Counted from the stretch's first letter, positions 9,261-17,751 are shown. The stretch: DNA of 64,000 nt from Actinomadura sp. KC06 (GCF_004348735.1 NZ_SMKT01000001.1:124001-188000), one strand, 5' to 3'. Notes: generated from the letters alone by a model not told the origin. Program-made: numbers and translations.

Positions 9261-10060
9261 CCGCCGACCCCCACCTCGGAGGCGAACAGGCGGTCGCGGA
9301 CCTGCCCGCACACCTCGGCGAACTCCGGGGTGGCCATCAGGTCCTTGGTCCGCTCCTTCGGGAACGGCGGCGTGACGACCTCGACCACGGTCCCCGGCCG
9401 CTCCGAGAGGATCACCACGCGGGTCGACAGCAGCACCGCCTCGTCGATCCCGTGCGTGATGAGCAGGGCGGTCTTCTCGGTCTCCCGCCAGATGCGGTTG
9501 AGGTCGATGTTCATCTGCTCCCTGGTCAGGGCGTCCAGGGAGCCGAACGGCTCGTCCAGCAGCAGCAAGCCCGGGTCGTCGGCGAGCGCCCGGCAGATCG
9601 CGACGCGCTGCCGCATCCCGCCGGACAGCTCCTTCGGACGCCGCGACTCGAACCCCGCCAGGCCCGCCCGTTCCAGCAGGCCCGACACGCGTTCGCGGGC
9701 GGCGTCGGTGACCTTGCCGTGCAGCTCGACGGGGAACAGGCAGTTGGACATCACGTCCCGCCAGGGCAGCAGGGTGGCGTCCTGCAGCGCGATGCCGATG
9801 TCGCGGCGCGGCCCGGTGACCGGCTCCCCCCACACCCGCACGGACCCTTCGGTGGGACGCAGCAGGCCCGCGATCATCTTCAGGATCGTGCTCTTGCCGC
9901 AGCCGCTGGGCCCGACGATGCTCACGAACTCGCCCGGCTCGACGGTGAGGTCGACGTCCTTGACCGCCTCGACGTCCCGGACGGCCCGCCGCCCGCGTCC
10001 CCGTCCGGCGAACACGTGCCGCAGCCCGGCCAACTCGACCGCATGGTCTTCGGTACTCAT
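9257..10060 (-). CDS. NitT/TauT-type ABC transporter ATP-binding protein
   Basis: The 267-residue ATPase powers the importer encoded by its neighbours. It shows Walker A GPSGCGKST, a Q-loop region, the signature LSGGMRQR, Walker B LLLLDEPFGSLD and a switch histidine in LLITHGIDEA. The length and motif order match the SsuB/TauB group. Its ATG overlaps nothing upstream but lies 1 nt from the binding-protein stop at 10062, while its own stop overlaps the permease ATG (ATGA), so the importer is one transcription unit. Confidence 0.93.
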   Translation of the reverse strand: MSTEDHAVELAGLRHVFAGRGRGRRAVRDVEAVKDVDLTVEPGEFVSIVGPSGCGKSTILKMIAGLLRPTEGSVRVWGEPVTGPRRDIGIALQDATLLPWRDVMSNCLFPVELHGKVTDAARERVSGLLERAGLAGFESRRPKELSGGMRQRVAICRALADDPGLLLLDEPFGSLDALTREQMNIDLNRIWRETEKTALLITHGIDEAVLLSTRVVILSERPGTVVEVVTPPFPKERTKDLMATPEFAEVCGQVRDRLFASEVGVGG

Positions 10061-10061
10061 G

Positions 10062-11186
10062 TCAGCCCTCGAACTTGTAGTTCTTGGCGGCGTTCTTGAT
10101 CTGCTGGCTGTCGAAAGTGTTGAACGCCTTCACGAACTCGTTGGTCACGAAATCCTCGGCCTTGAACGCGGTGGGCGTCAGTTTGGTCGAGACGGAGAAG
10201 TCGCTCCACGCCTTGATGCCCGACTCGGGGAATTCGCCCCAGGTCTTCCTGGCGTCCGGGTCGCCGCTGGTGATGTGCTGGGTCCGCAGCGCGAGGATCC
10301 GCTTGTTGTCCTCCATCTTCTTGTCTTCCGGGACGCCCGGGATGTTCGTCTTCGGGTAGACCTCGTACATCATCTTGATGGCGGCCTCCGGATTGGCCGT
10401 GGCGAAGACGTTCGCCTTCGCCATCGCCCGCCCGAACCCCTCGATCACCTTCGGGTTGGCCTTCATGTACGACTGCTTCGCGGAGAACCCGGTCGAGAAG
10501 AGCTGCTGGCCGAGTGCCGACTTGAAATAGCGGAGCTTGGCGCCGAGATTCTCCATCGCCGCGTACTGCGAGTCGAAGAGCATCAGCGCGTCGACCCGCT
10601 TGGCCTTCAGCGCGTGATAGGCGCCCGCCTCGAGCCCGACCGACACGAACTGGACGTCGGTGTCCGGGTTCAGGCCCTGCTCGCGCAGCAGCGCCTTGGC
10701 CAGCGGGATCGTCCCGCTGCCGAGGCTCTGCGCGCCGATCTTCTTGCCCTTGAAGTCGGCCCAGTTCTGGATCGGGCTGCCGGACTCGACGGCGAAGCTG
10801 GCCACCTGCGACCGCGCCCAGTTGAAGAACATCCGCTGGTCCGACTTGTTCTTCACCGCGTCCGGAATGAGCGACTGCGGGACCGGAGCCGCCATTTCCA
10901 TCTGCCCGGCGGCGACGGCCTGGATCGCCTGGGTCGAGCCGGGCGTGAACGTCGTCTCGATCTTCAGGCCCTCCTCCTTGAAGTAGCCGAGGTAGCGGGC
11001 CACGGGAATGGCGGCGAAGCTGGAGTTCATCGCCTTGATGGCCAGGGCGACCTTGACGGTGCGCAGGTTCTCGCCGGTCTCCTTGGAGTTGCCGCCGCCG
11101 TCGCCGCACCCGGCCGCCGCCAGCGCGACCGCCACGGACGACACCAGGACGCGAAACGCCAGAGAGCCCGCTCTACGAGGTCCCAT
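10062..11186 (-). CDS. ABC transporter substrate-binding lipoprotein (SsuA/TauA-like)
   Basis: The 374-residue protein has an N-terminal lipoprotein signal with the lipobox LAAAGC and Cys27 as the expected lipidation site. The mature part follows the type II periplasmic binding fold of NMT1/SsuA-like proteins (VKVALAIKAMNSSFAAIPV, YFKEEGLKIE, GKKIGAQSLGSGT). It should capture the ligand outside the membrane and deliver it to the two permeases. The ATG at 11184-11186 is preceded by GGAAGGA, so longer in-frame starts are rejected. The operon context with an aldolase, a dehydrogenase and an amidohydrolase suggests a carboxylated carbon source rather than sulfonate, but this is inference. Confidence 0.9.
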   Translation of the reverse strand: MGPRRAGSLAFRVLVSSVAVALAAAGCGDGGGNSKETGENLRTVKVALAIKAMNSSFAAIPVARYLGYFKEEGLKIETTFTPGSTQAIQAVAAGQMEMAAPVPQSLIPDAVKNKSDQRMFFNWARSQVASFAVESGSPIQNWADFKGKKIGAQSLGSGTIPLAKALLREQGLNPDTDVQFVSVGLEAGAYHALKAKRVDALMLFDSQYAAMENLGAKLRYFKSALGQQLFSTGFSAKQSYMKANPKVIEGFGRAMAKANVFATANPEAAIKMMYEVYPKTNIPGVPEDKKMEDNKRILALRTQHITSGDPDARKTWGEFPESGIKAWSDFSVSTKLTPTAFKAEDFVTNEFVKAFNTFDSQQIKNAAKNYKFEG

Positions 11187-11205
11187 CTTCGATTCCTTCC
11201 GCAAT

Positions 11206-12255
11206 TCATCCGGCGGTGTCGGGGACGAGGAGAATCCGCCCGGTCGCCGAGCCGCTCTCCAGGATTTCGTGGGCTCGCGGCGCCTCCGACATGGGCAGCA
11301 CATCGGTCACCACCGGGGTGACCACGCCCCGTTCCATCAGCGACAGCACGTCCTCCAGCTGCCGCCGGGTGGTGCTCGCCGCCGACCTGATCGAGATGTC
11401 GCGGCGGCGCCACCCCACCAGGTCCGCGTCCACCCGGGGCGGCGTCTTCTGCACCTCGCCGACGAGCACGAGCCGTCCGTGCAGCGCGACGGTCTTCACA
11501 CTGGACGCGAACGACGCCGCGCCCACGTTCTCCAGGACGACGTCGCAGCCCCGCCCATCGGTGACGGCCATGACGTCCTTGCTGTAGTCGACGCCTCGCT
11601 CGACCAGGACGATCTCGTCCGCGCCCGCCTCCCGGACGGCCTCGACCTTCTTCGGCGAGGTGGTCTGCGCCACGACCCGCGCCCCCGACGCCCTCGCGAG
11701 CTGGATGGCATGCAGCCCCACCCCGCCGCCCGCGCCGGTGACCAGTACCGTCTCCCCCAGTTCCAGGCGCGCGACGTCCCGCAGCGCGTTGAGCTGGGTG
11801 CCGATGGCGCAGGACGCGATCGCGACGTGCGGAGACGTGATGCCCGGCGGCACCTTCACCAGGCTGCCGTCCGACACCGCCACCAGCTCGGCGTAGCCGC
11901 CGTTCAGGCCGACGTCGCCGAGGAACACCTTGCGCGGGCAGCGCGTCTCCCGTCCCATGCGGCATTCCCGGCATTTGCCGCAGACGCGCTGCCGCTGGTT
12001 CGTGACGACCCGGTCGCCGACCGCGAAGTCCACGACGTCGGCGCCGGTCTCGACCACCTCGCCGACCACCTCGTGGCCGGGGATGATCGGGAAAGTGCCC
12101 GGCATCTGGCCGCGCCGGACGAGCACCTCGTGCATGCAGGCCCCGCACGCCTCGACCTTCACCACGCATTCGTCGGGCGCGGGTTTCGGGGGCTCCGCGT
12201 CCGTCCACGTCATCACGCTGGGCGGTCCGGTCTCCTGGGCGACGACGGCCTTCAT
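11206..12255 (-). CDS. Zinc-dependent medium-chain alcohol dehydrogenase
   Basis: The 349-residue protein has the GroES-like domain with catalytic zinc candidates Cys37/Cys40 and His61-Glu62 (PGHEVVGEV). It keeps a full structural zinc set at Cys92, Cys95, Cys98 and Cys106. The Rossmann fingerprint is TGAGGGVGLHAIQLA. It should oxidise an alcohol or reduce a carbonyl with NAD(P). The ATG at 12253-12255 overlaps the stop of the aldolase gene (ATGA) and the gene ends 19 nt before the binding-protein ATG, which places it in the same operon. The length is usual for the family; the substrate is unknown. Confidence 0.9.
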   Translation of the reverse strand: MKAVVAQETGPPSVMTWTDAEPPKPAPDECVVKVEACGACMHEVLVRRGQMPGTFPIIPGHEVVGEVVETGADVVDFAVGDRVVTNQRQRVCGKCRECRMGRETRCPRKVFLGDVGLNGGYAELVAVSDGSLVKVPPGITSPHVAIASCAIGTQLNALRDVARLELGETVLVTGAGGGVGLHAIQLARASGARVVAQTTSPKKVEAVREAGADEIVLVERGVDYSKDVMAVTDGRGCDVVLENVGAASFASSVKTVALHGRLVLVGEVQKTPPRVDADLVGWRRRDISIRSAASTTRRQLEDVLSLMERGVVTPVVTDVLPMSEAPRAHEILESGSATGRILLVPDTAG

Positions 12256-13004
12256 CGGCTCTCCGTTCTCTCGGTCGTGGACCCGTCCCATGCGGCGTCG
12301 ACGAAGCGTCCGCCGTCGGCGGGGAAGTTTCCGGCCCAGTCGCGCACCGCGAACAGCGACTCCCCCTCGCGCACGCGCGGCGTCAGCGTCGTGGTCTCGC
12401 GCAGGTCCCGCGCGGCCGCGGCGTCGGCGATTCTCGCGGCGTCTTCCAGCGGGACGACCGCGACGCCGTCCGCGTCCGCGACGACAAGGTCGCCGGGGCG
12501 CACGTACGCGCCGCAGCACACGACGGGCACGTTGCCCCATCCGGCGCGGGTCTTGCCGGTCGCGGCCGGGGTCACGCCCAGCGCCCACAGCGGGAACCCG
12601 ACCCGCTCGATGTCCGCGACGTCGCGGGCGTGCCCCTCGATCACCGCGCCCGCGAGCCCGCGCGCGGCGGCCGACTCGCTGACGTTGGCGCCCCACACCG
12701 CCGAGTCGACGGGCCCGTGCTGGGACGTCCACACCAGGAAGTCGCCGGGCCCGGCGACCTCCAGCATCGCGTGCAGCGTGAGGTTGCTGCCGGACAGGTC
12801 GAGCGCCGTGACCGCCCGCCCGACCGCGCGCGTCCCGGGCGCCAGCGGACGGACGCCGCGCAGCAGGTTCCGCTGCCCCATCGCCTCATGGACGGACGCC
12901 ACCGCCAGCCCGTCGTAGGCCCGCAGCACCTCGTCCGGCGGCCGGGGCGCGCGGGTGAAGACCGTGCCGCGCGGATGCAGGCGCGTGGGCGGGTCCGGCG
13001 TCAT
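12252..13004 (-). CDS. RraA-like / 4-hydroxy-4-methyl-2-oxoglutarate-type aldolase
   Basis: The 250-residue protein belongs to the RraA/HMG aldolase fold. It shows the region around VDSAVWGANVSESAAARGLAG, the GHARDV segment carrying the Arg and Asp used for substrate and metal binding, and RPGDLVVADADGVAVVP. Enzymes of this family include LigK/GalC, which split 4-carboxy-4-hydroxy-2-oxoadipate into pyruvate and oxaloacetate. Non-enzymatic RraA inhibitors of RNase E are shorter, about 160 residues, so an aldolase is preferred. It overlaps both neighbours by 4 nt. Next to a LigI-like amidohydrolase, a role in a dicarboxylate or aromatic side pathway is likely. Confidence 0.8.
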   Translation of the reverse strand: MTPDPPTRLHPRGTVFTRAPRPPDEVLRAYDGLAVASVHEAMGQRNLLRGVRPLAPGTRAVGRAVTALDLSGSNLTLHAMLEVAGPGDFLVWTSQHGPVDSAVWGANVSESAAARGLAGAVIEGHARDVADIERVGFPLWALGVTPAATGKTRAGWGNVPVVCCGAYVRPGDLVVADADGVAVVPLEDAARIADAAAARDLRETTTLTPRVREGESLFAVRDWAGNFPADGGRFVDAAWDGSTTERTESR

Positions 13005-13906
13005 CGCGGCTCCGCGGGGAAATCGGCCAGCCCGGCCGGGTTGGCGACGAGAATGCGGTGCCGGTCGGCCTCGTCCGGGACGATCTGCTCGATCAGGTCG
13101 ACCAGCATCCCGTCATCGGGCATCTCGCGCACGTTCGGATGCGGAAAGTCGGTGCCCCACAGGCAGCGCTCGGGCGCCTGCGCCGCGAGCAGGCGCGCCA
13201 GCGCGACCGCGTCCGCGTACGGCGCGCCCTCGGCGGAGAGACGCTCGGGGGCGCTGAGCTTGACCCACACGTCCCCGGTGTCGAGCAGCCGCCGCAGCGC
13301 CCGCACCTGCTCGCCGTCCAGCCCGGTGCCGAGATCGACCCGCGCCATGTGGTCGATGACGGCGGGCAGCCCGGTGAAGCGGAGCGTGTCGTACATGTCG
13401 ATCACCGCGTCGCCGCCGATGTGGAACGCCGCGTGCCAGGCGTACGGGCGGACGAGGTCCAGCACCGCCCGCAGCTCGTCGGGCGAGAAGCCGGGCCCCA
13501 GATGCGGCATGTACTGCACCCGGACGCCGCGGACGCCCGCCTCGTGCAGCGCGGCGACCTCGGCGGGCGTGCTCCGCGGGGTCAGCAGCGCGACGCCCCG
13601 GTACCGGTCGGGGTAGGTGCGCAGCGCGTCCAGCAGCGCCGAGTGATCGGTGCCGTGCGCGGCGGACTGGACGATGATGGCGCGGTCCAGGCCCAGCAGG
13701 TCGTGCCGGCGGCGCAGGTCGTCCTTCGACACGTCGGGCGGGTCGTAGGCCCGGTCCTCGGGATAGGGGAAGACGTCGCCGGGGCCGAAGATGTGGCAGT
13801 GCGCGTCGCAGCTTCGCGGCGGCAGCCGCAGGTCGGGGACCTTGGGGTCCGGATGAGGCGGTGCGGCGACCCTCCGGCCGCCCCGCGTCGCACCGTGGGA
13901 TGCCAT
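13001..13906 (-). CDS. Amidohydrolase, 2-pyrone-4,6-dicarboxylate lactonase-like
   Basis: The 301-residue TIM-barrel hydrolase of the amidohydrolase-2 family has the first-strand CDAHCHIFGPGDVFPY, later histidines in AFHIGGD and VIDHMARVD, and the terminal aspartate in LWGTDFPHPN. This layout matches LigI, which opens the PDC lactone and can work without a metal. The ATG at 13904-13906 is the first start beyond a long in-frame extension that contains two inverted repeats, so the shorter start is preferred. It is the first gene of the seven-gene minus-strand operon and its stop overlaps the aldolase start. Other carboxylate lactones remain possible substrates. Confidence 0.82.
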   Translation of the reverse strand: MASHGATRGGRRVAAPPHPDPKVPDLRLPPRSCDAHCHIFGPGDVFPYPEDRAYDPPDVSKDDLRRRHDLLGLDRAIIVQSAAHGTDHSALLDALRTYPDRYRGVALLTPRSTPAEVAALHEAGVRGVRVQYMPHLGPGFSPDELRAVLDLVRPYAWHAAFHIGGDAVIDMYDTLRFTGLPAVIDHMARVDLGTGLDGEQVRALRRLLDTGDVWVKLSAPERLSAEGAPYADAVALARLLAAQAPERCLWGTDFPHPNVREMPDDGMLVDLIEQIVPDEADRHRILVANPAGLADFPAEPR

Positions 13907-13955
13907 GGGACTCGTTTCACGTGGACGGATGTCGGGGGATGAAGACGAGGGGTGG

Positions 13956-13992
13956 ACTATCGAAAATAGTTCGCCTGACGCACAGTTGTGCG
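13956..13992. promoter_or_regulatory. Two inverted repeats upstream of the catabolic operon
   Basis: ACTAT (13956-13960) and ATAGT (13966-13970) flank a 5-nt spacer, and CGCACA/TGTGCG form a second palindrome at 13979-13992 with a 2-nt centre. Both lie 50-90 nt upstream of the amidohydrolase start, an expected place for operator sites. The IclR or TetR-type regulators further along are possible binders, but this is not shown. Confidence 0.4.
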
Positions 13993-14081
13993 CCTGTTGA
14001 AGCGAGTGTGCACGACAGGGCATGGCTGGTCAAGGCCCCGGCCGCGCTACGGCCGGGCCCTTCTCTGTCCCGCCGGACGGG

Positions 14082-14930
14082 TCAGTGCGGCTTCGCGAGG
14101 ATCTCCGCGACCCGGCCGGGCAGCGACAGGAACGGCGAATGCGAGGAATCCAGCGTCACGACGGACGTCGGGTTCTCCGGGAACGCCGCGTCGGCCTCGG
14201 CGATGAGCCTCCGCTGGACGGCCGGGCGGAGCGCCCGGTCCTGCTCGCAGACGATGTACGTGCGCGGCACCGAGCCCCAGCCGTCGCGGGTCAGGCGGGT
14301 GGAATCGAGCTGCATGGCGAGCGGGCCGTCGGGCGTCAGCAGCCCGATGGCCGCCTCCGCCGCGTCCGGGGCGAGGTCGTCGAAGAACGCGGCCCGGAGC
14401 AGCCGCCGGTAGCCGTCGTCGGCGGAGGCCAGATCGAGCCGCAGCGCGCCGATCACCCCCGGATCGCCCCGCATGACCTGCGTGACGACGCTGTCCGCGT
14501 TCTCGGGCGACCGGGCGTAGACGTCGGACGGGACGCCGGAGCCGGGCATGAAGGCGGCCAGGTACACCGCCTGCGCCACCAGCTCCGGCACCTGCTGCAC
14601 CGCCCGCGTCAGGACGGCCCCGCCCATGCTGTGGGCCACCGCCGTCACCGGCCCGTCCTGGGCGAGCCGCCTGAGCTGCGACACCAGCAGGTCTCCGGCC
14701 TCGTCCAGGTCGACGTCCGACACGGGCGAGACCTCGGTGGCCAGCTCATCGGGATCGAACGGACGCTTGACGAGGCACGCGGGCCGGCGGGCCCGCAGCC
14801 CATGACCCGCCAGGTCGACCGCCTGCACCACGCGGCCGGCGGCGGCCACCCGGGCGATGACCTCGCTCCAGCACCAGGAACCGAACCAGAAACCGTGCAC
14901 CAGTAACAGGGGCGTAGGACGTGGAGACAT
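14082..14930 (-). CDS. Alpha/beta hydrolase
   Basis: The 282-residue protein has the oxyanion-hole motif LLLVHGFWFGSWCW, the nucleophile elbow VAHSMGGAV with the catalytic Ser, an acid on a later strand (VCEQDRAL) and the C-terminal histidine in LDSSHSPFLS. This arrangement matches the hydroxynitrile lyase/methylesterase-like branch of the fold that hydrolyses small esters. An AGGAGTGACC ribosome site lies just before the ATG at 14928-14930; longer in-frame extensions are rejected because they run through the divergent racemase gene. It stands alone between the catabolic operon and the racemase. The substrate is unknown. Confidence 0.88.
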   Translation of the reverse strand: MSPRPTPLLLVHGFWFGSWCWSEVIARVAAAGRVVQAVDLAGHGLRARRPACLVKRPFDPDELATEVSPVSDVDLDEAGDLLVSQLRRLAQDGPVTAVAHSMGGAVLTRAVQQVPELVAQAVYLAAFMPGSGVPSDVYARSPENADSVVTQVMRGDPGVIGALRLDLASADDGYRRLLRAAFFDDLAPDAAEAAIGLLTPDGPLAMQLDSTRLTRDGWGSVPRTYIVCEQDRALRPAVQRRLIAEADAAFPENPTSVVTLDSSHSPFLSLPGRVAEILAKPH

Positions 14931-15022
14931 GGTCACTCCTAGGTGACATTCGGGGGGATACCTCCCTGACGATGTCACGCCCGTGATCAACACGCCCTCG
15001 TCCCGGCTCATCGCGGGCTTGA

Positions 15023-15028
15023 TAGCTT
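15023..15028 (+). promoter_or_regulatory. -10 element of a likely leaderless promoter for the racemase-like gene
   Basis: TAGCTT lies 7 nt upstream of the GTG at 15036, the spacing seen in leaderless actinobacterial transcripts. The same hexamer and spacing recur before the regulator at 25350. Confidence 0.5.
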
Positions 15029-15035
15029 GACCGGC

Positions 15036-15860
15036 GTGAAGGTGGCATTGATCGACTCGGGGCTCGGGCTCCTCTCCACCGCCGGCTGGCTGCGGCACCT
15101 CGCTCCGCGGCTCGATCTGCTCCTCCTCATGGACCCCGAAGGGGCGCCCTGGGGGCCGCGGACGACGTCCTTCATCACCGACCGGCTGTTCGGCGCCGCC
15201 CGTGCCGCGGTCGAGCGGGACGCGGAGGCGATCGTGGTGCCCTGCAACACCGCCACGGTCACCGCGATCGACGTCCTGCGCGAGGAGTTCGAGCCCGGGG
15301 TCCCCGTGATCGGGACCGTTCCCGCCGTGAAACCGGCCGCGGCGGCGGGCCGGAGCATCGCGGTGTGGGCGACGGTCCGGACGACGGCGAGCAGCTACCA
15401 GGCCCGCCTGATCGCCGAATTCGCGAACGGCAAGCCGGTCGAGCAGGTCGCCTGCCCCGGCCTGGCCGAGGCGATCGATCACGGGGACGTGGCCGCCGCG
15501 TCCGAAGCGATCGACGACGCGGCCGGACGGACCCCCCACCACTGCGACGCCGTGGTCCTGGGCTGCACGCACTATCCCCTGGTGGCGCCGGAGATCCTGC
15601 AGCGGTTGCCCGCGGGCACGGCCCTCTACGACAGCGCGGAGGCGGTCGCCCGCCAGACATTGCGGCGTCTGCCCCGGCCCGCTGTCCCGGACGGCACCGT
15701 CGGCGGAGTCGACGTGATGCTCAGCGGCCACAGCGGTGTCCTCCCGGCAAGTGCCCACGCCTACCCGGTCGGCCGCGCCCTCGCCGCCGCCGGACAGGTG
15801 TCCCGCGAGACCCTCCTCCCGGAGGCGTCCCAGGCACCGCCGGTGGAGGAGCGGGCCTAG
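15036..15860 (+). CDS. Asp/Glu racemase family protein (glutamate racemase-like)
   Basis: The 274-residue protein has the paired catalytic-cysteine motifs of the MurI family: VVPCNTAT and VLGCTHYPL. The N-terminal strand reads ALIDSGLGLL, where glutamate racemases have a DSG motif. These enzymes interconvert L- and D-glutamate by a two-base mechanism for peptidoglycan synthesis. The motif that follows in MurI (a PYG triplet) is replaced here by APWGP, and the gene has no cell-wall neighbours. It could be a second, divergent racemase or act on another acidic amino acid. The GTG at 15036 is chosen over a TTG 9 nt upstream because it is positioned for leaderless expression. Confidence 0.8.
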   Translation: MKVALIDSGLGLLSTAGWLRHLAPRLDLLLLMDPEGAPWGPRTTSFITDRLFGAARAAVERDAEAIVVPCNTATVTAIDVLREEFEPGVPVIGTVPAVKPAAAAGRSIAVWATVRTTASSYQARLIAEFANGKPVEQVACPGLAEAIDHGDVAAASEAIDDAAGRTPHHCDAVVLGCTHYPLVAPEILQRLPAGTALYDSAEAVARQTLRRLPRPAVPDGTVGGVDVMLSGHSGVLPASAHAYPVGRALAAAGQVSRETLLPEASQAPPVEERA

Positions 15861-15868
15861 CCGGACGT

Positions 15869-16615
15869 TCAGGCGGGTCCGGCAAGGAGTTCGACCACGG
15901 CGTTGAGGACCAACCCGATGCCGATCCCGCCGACCGTCCAACCGAGGGCCTTGGCGGTGTTGCGGGTGAACCAGTCGTTGATCCGCCGCAGCACCGGCTC
16001 CGCCCGGTCGTGCGCGGCGATCCGGACGGCGCCGAGCAGAACGGCCGGGAGGATCATCACGACGCAGTACCCGGCCAGCGCCCCGCCGGTGACCTGCCAG
16101 CTCAGATCGGCGTTCGCGATGAGCCCGATGGCCGCGAGATACGGCACCATCGTGACGACCTCCAGCGCCGTCGCCGCCAGCGCGAGACTCATCAGCCCGC
16201 GCACGCCCCGTCCGCCGGCGCCGCCGTCGCCGTCCGGGGAGGCGCCCGTCATGGCCGCCGTCCGCCAGCGCTGCAACCGGCCCGGCTCGCCCGCCCTGCC
16301 GCGGGCGCGTGCCTCCAGCCGGTAGCTCCAGGCGATGACGAGGAGACCGAGAACGAGCTGCGCGAGCCGCAGATGCGTCGGGGGAACGCCGTCGAAGGCC
16401 TCCCGGACCGCGTCCAGCGCCGCATCGGCCCCCAGCACCAGCAGGACGCCGACGCAGAAGTAGAACGCCGCGACCGTGGCCAGGTAGACCGCGATCCGTC
16501 CGGTGCGGACACGGCCCGGGGTGAGCAGCAGCCAGATGGGGATCAGCAGGGTGCCGAAGCTGGTGCTGTCCAGCAGCCCGAGCCCGGTCAGCGCCAGTGC
16601 CAGCGTCGCGCTCAT
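15869..16615 (-). CDS. Gap-family integral membrane protein
   Basis: The 248-residue protein has about six hydrophobic segments in two halves separated by an Arg/Gly-rich loop, as in actinobacterial Gap proteins linked in mycobacteria to peptidoglycolipid export. The first segment includes ALALTGLGLLDSTSFGTLLIP. Its ATG overlaps the TetR gene stop by 4 nt (ATGA), so it is the likely regulated target of that repressor. It ends 8 nt from the convergent racemase gene. A small-molecule or lipid efflux role is plausible but the substrate cannot be inferred. Confidence 0.78.
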   Translation of the reverse strand: MSATLALALTGLGLLDSTSFGTLLIPIWLLLTPGRVRTGRIAVYLATVAAFYFCVGVLLVLGADAALDAVREAFDGVPPTHLRLAQLVLGLLVIAWSYRLEARARGRAGEPGRLQRWRTAAMTGASPDGDGGAGGRGVRGLMSLALAATALEVVTMVPYLAAIGLIANADLSWQVTGGALAGYCVVMILPAVLLGAVRIAAHDRAEPVLRRINDWFTRNTAKALGWTVGGIGIGLVLNAVVELLAGPA

Positions 16616-17205
16616 CGGCCGAACAGCCGGTCGACGTAGGCGCGCAGGGCGGTCGCGATCCGGGACGCGTCGAACCCCTCCCCCGTCGCGGCGTGGTGCA
16701 GGCACAGGCCGTCCACGAACGCGACCAGCGCCGCCGCCTCCTCCTCGACGTCGACGCCCGCGGCCAGTTCCCCGGCCCGCTGCGCGCCCCACAGCGCCTC
16801 CTCGACGCCCCGCAGGAGCCGCGTCGTGGCGTCCCGGTGGATCGCGGCCATGCCGGCGTCGGTGAGCGACGCCTGCACGAAGCTCAACCAGACCCGCAGC
16901 TCGGCGCGCCGCTCGTCCGTCAGCGGCAGGAACGTCTCCATCAGCCGCACGACGAACTCGCGGATCGGCGGCTGGACCGGGACGGCCGCGGTGCGCTCCT
17001 CGGCACGCCGGTAGACGTACTCGATCCCGAACCTGAGCAGTTCGTCCTTTGAGCGGAAGTAGCGCTGGACGAGCCCCACGGACACACCGGCCGTCCGCGC
17101 CACGTCGGCGAGCGTGGTCCGCGCGAGCCCCCGTTCGGCGACCACACTGACCAGCGCGGCCGCGACCTGGCCCCGTCTCGTGTCGGCGTCGGCGTGCTGC
17201 GTCAC
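16612..17205 (-). CDS. TetR-family transcriptional regulator
   Basis: The 197-residue protein has an N-terminal TetR helix-turn-helix (TLADVARTAGVSVGLVQRYFRSKDELL) and a ligand-binding C-terminal domain. I choose GTG at 17203-17205 because a near-perfect palindrome lies at 17208-17232, immediately upstream. A longer ATG start at 17262 would place that operator inside the coding region and add residues unlike the family. It is co-transcribed with the Gap-family membrane gene and probably represses both by binding the palindrome. The inducer is unknown. Confidence 0.88.
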   Translation of the reverse strand: MTQHADADTRRGQVAAALVSVVAERGLARTTLADVARTAGVSVGLVQRYFRSKDELLRFGIEYVYRRAEERTAAVPVQPPIREFVVRLMETFLPLTDERRAELRVWLSFVQASLTDAGMAAIHRDATTRLLRGVEEALWGAQRAGELAAGVDVEEEAAALVAFVDGLCLHHAATGEGFDASRIATALRAYVDRLFGR

Positions 17206-17207
17206 AG

Positions 17208-17232
17208 GGAAAATAATACCGCAATATTTTCC
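17208..17232. promoter_or_regulatory. TetR operator palindrome
   Basis: Arms GGAAAATAAT (17208-17217) and AATATTTTCC (17223-17232) pair at 9 of 10 positions around a 5-nt centre. It directly abuts the regulator start and is strikingly AT-rich for this genome, as expected for an autoregulatory site. Confidence 0.7.
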
Positions 17233-17235
17233 ATC

Positions 17236-17325
17236 GACCTCAAGCGCACTGGTGAAGGTCACACGCGAGGAGCCACCTCAAGGTGCTCCCAGAGGATCTC
17301 GATCGGGAACGGGTCGCTTGAGGTC
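17236..17325. repeat. Spaced 11-bp inverted repeat
   Basis: GACCTCAAGCG (17236-17246) reappears as its exact reverse complement CGCTTGAGGTC at 17315-17325, 68 nt apart. The pair lies between the TetR operator and the promoter of a small gene. A looping operator or chance are both possible. Confidence 0.35.
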
Positions 17326-17360
17326 AACCGACGGGTCTCGAAACCCCTGGAAACAGGGCG

Positions 17361-17389
17361 TTGACGGGGTGGGGCTCGCCCTGGATGCT
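17361..17389 (+). promoter_or_regulatory. Candidate promoter of the small cysteine-containing protein
   Basis: TTGACG (17361-17366) and GATGCT (17384-17389) are 17 nt apart and lie about 38 nt before the ATG at 17427. The -35 hexamer is close to consensus. Confidence 0.4.
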
Positions 17390-17426
17390 GGCGATCATGA
17401 AACGGGAGGCTCCGGAAGAGAGTGGC

Positions 17427-17681
17427 ATGTCAGGCGGAAGAGACGCGGACGGCTACTCCGTGCACGCCAAGCTCCAGCGCTGGACGAAGATCAACATCGG
17501 CGACATCTGGGACTGGCGGGACTTCCGGACCGGCTGCTACGACACGACCAGCATCGGCAGCCCCGAAAGTCACTGCGATTACTCGTTCGGCGAGGACCAG
17601 GGAATCCGCGTCTGCATCGTGCGGAAGAAGGACGGGACCCGCTACGGGTCCTGGCAGTGCAGTCCCCGCACCAATTCCTGA
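17427..17681 (+). CDS. Small hypothetical protein with four cysteines
   Basis: This 84-residue ORF starts at an ATG preceded by GGAAGAGAG and ends at 17681. Earlier in-frame ATGs at 17361 and 17397 overlap the candidate promoter, so 17427 is preferred. The sequence is hydrophilic, rich in Trp and Asp (INIGDIWDWRDFRTGC, GTRYGSWQC), with Cys spread through its C-terminal half. There is no signal peptide. I do not recognise the family. It could be a standalone small protein or the surviving C-terminus of a larger one. Confidence 0.5.
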   Translation: MSGGRDADGYSVHAKLQRWTKINIGDIWDWRDFRTGCYDTTSIGSPESHCDYSFGEDQGIRVCIVRKKDGTRYGSWQCSPRTNS

Positions 17682-17751
17682 CCGAGGTCGGGCGGGTGAT
17701 CGGCGGCGGCCGGGCAGCCCCCCGGCGCCGTCGAGCTGAGGAGGGCGTCCC

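Noticed and set aside
8127-11321. A 1,064-residue plus-strand frame opposite the ABC importer genes
   Set aside because: The composition (His/Arg/Gln-rich, no motifs) is typical of a shadow; the minus-strand genes have all ABC signature motifs.
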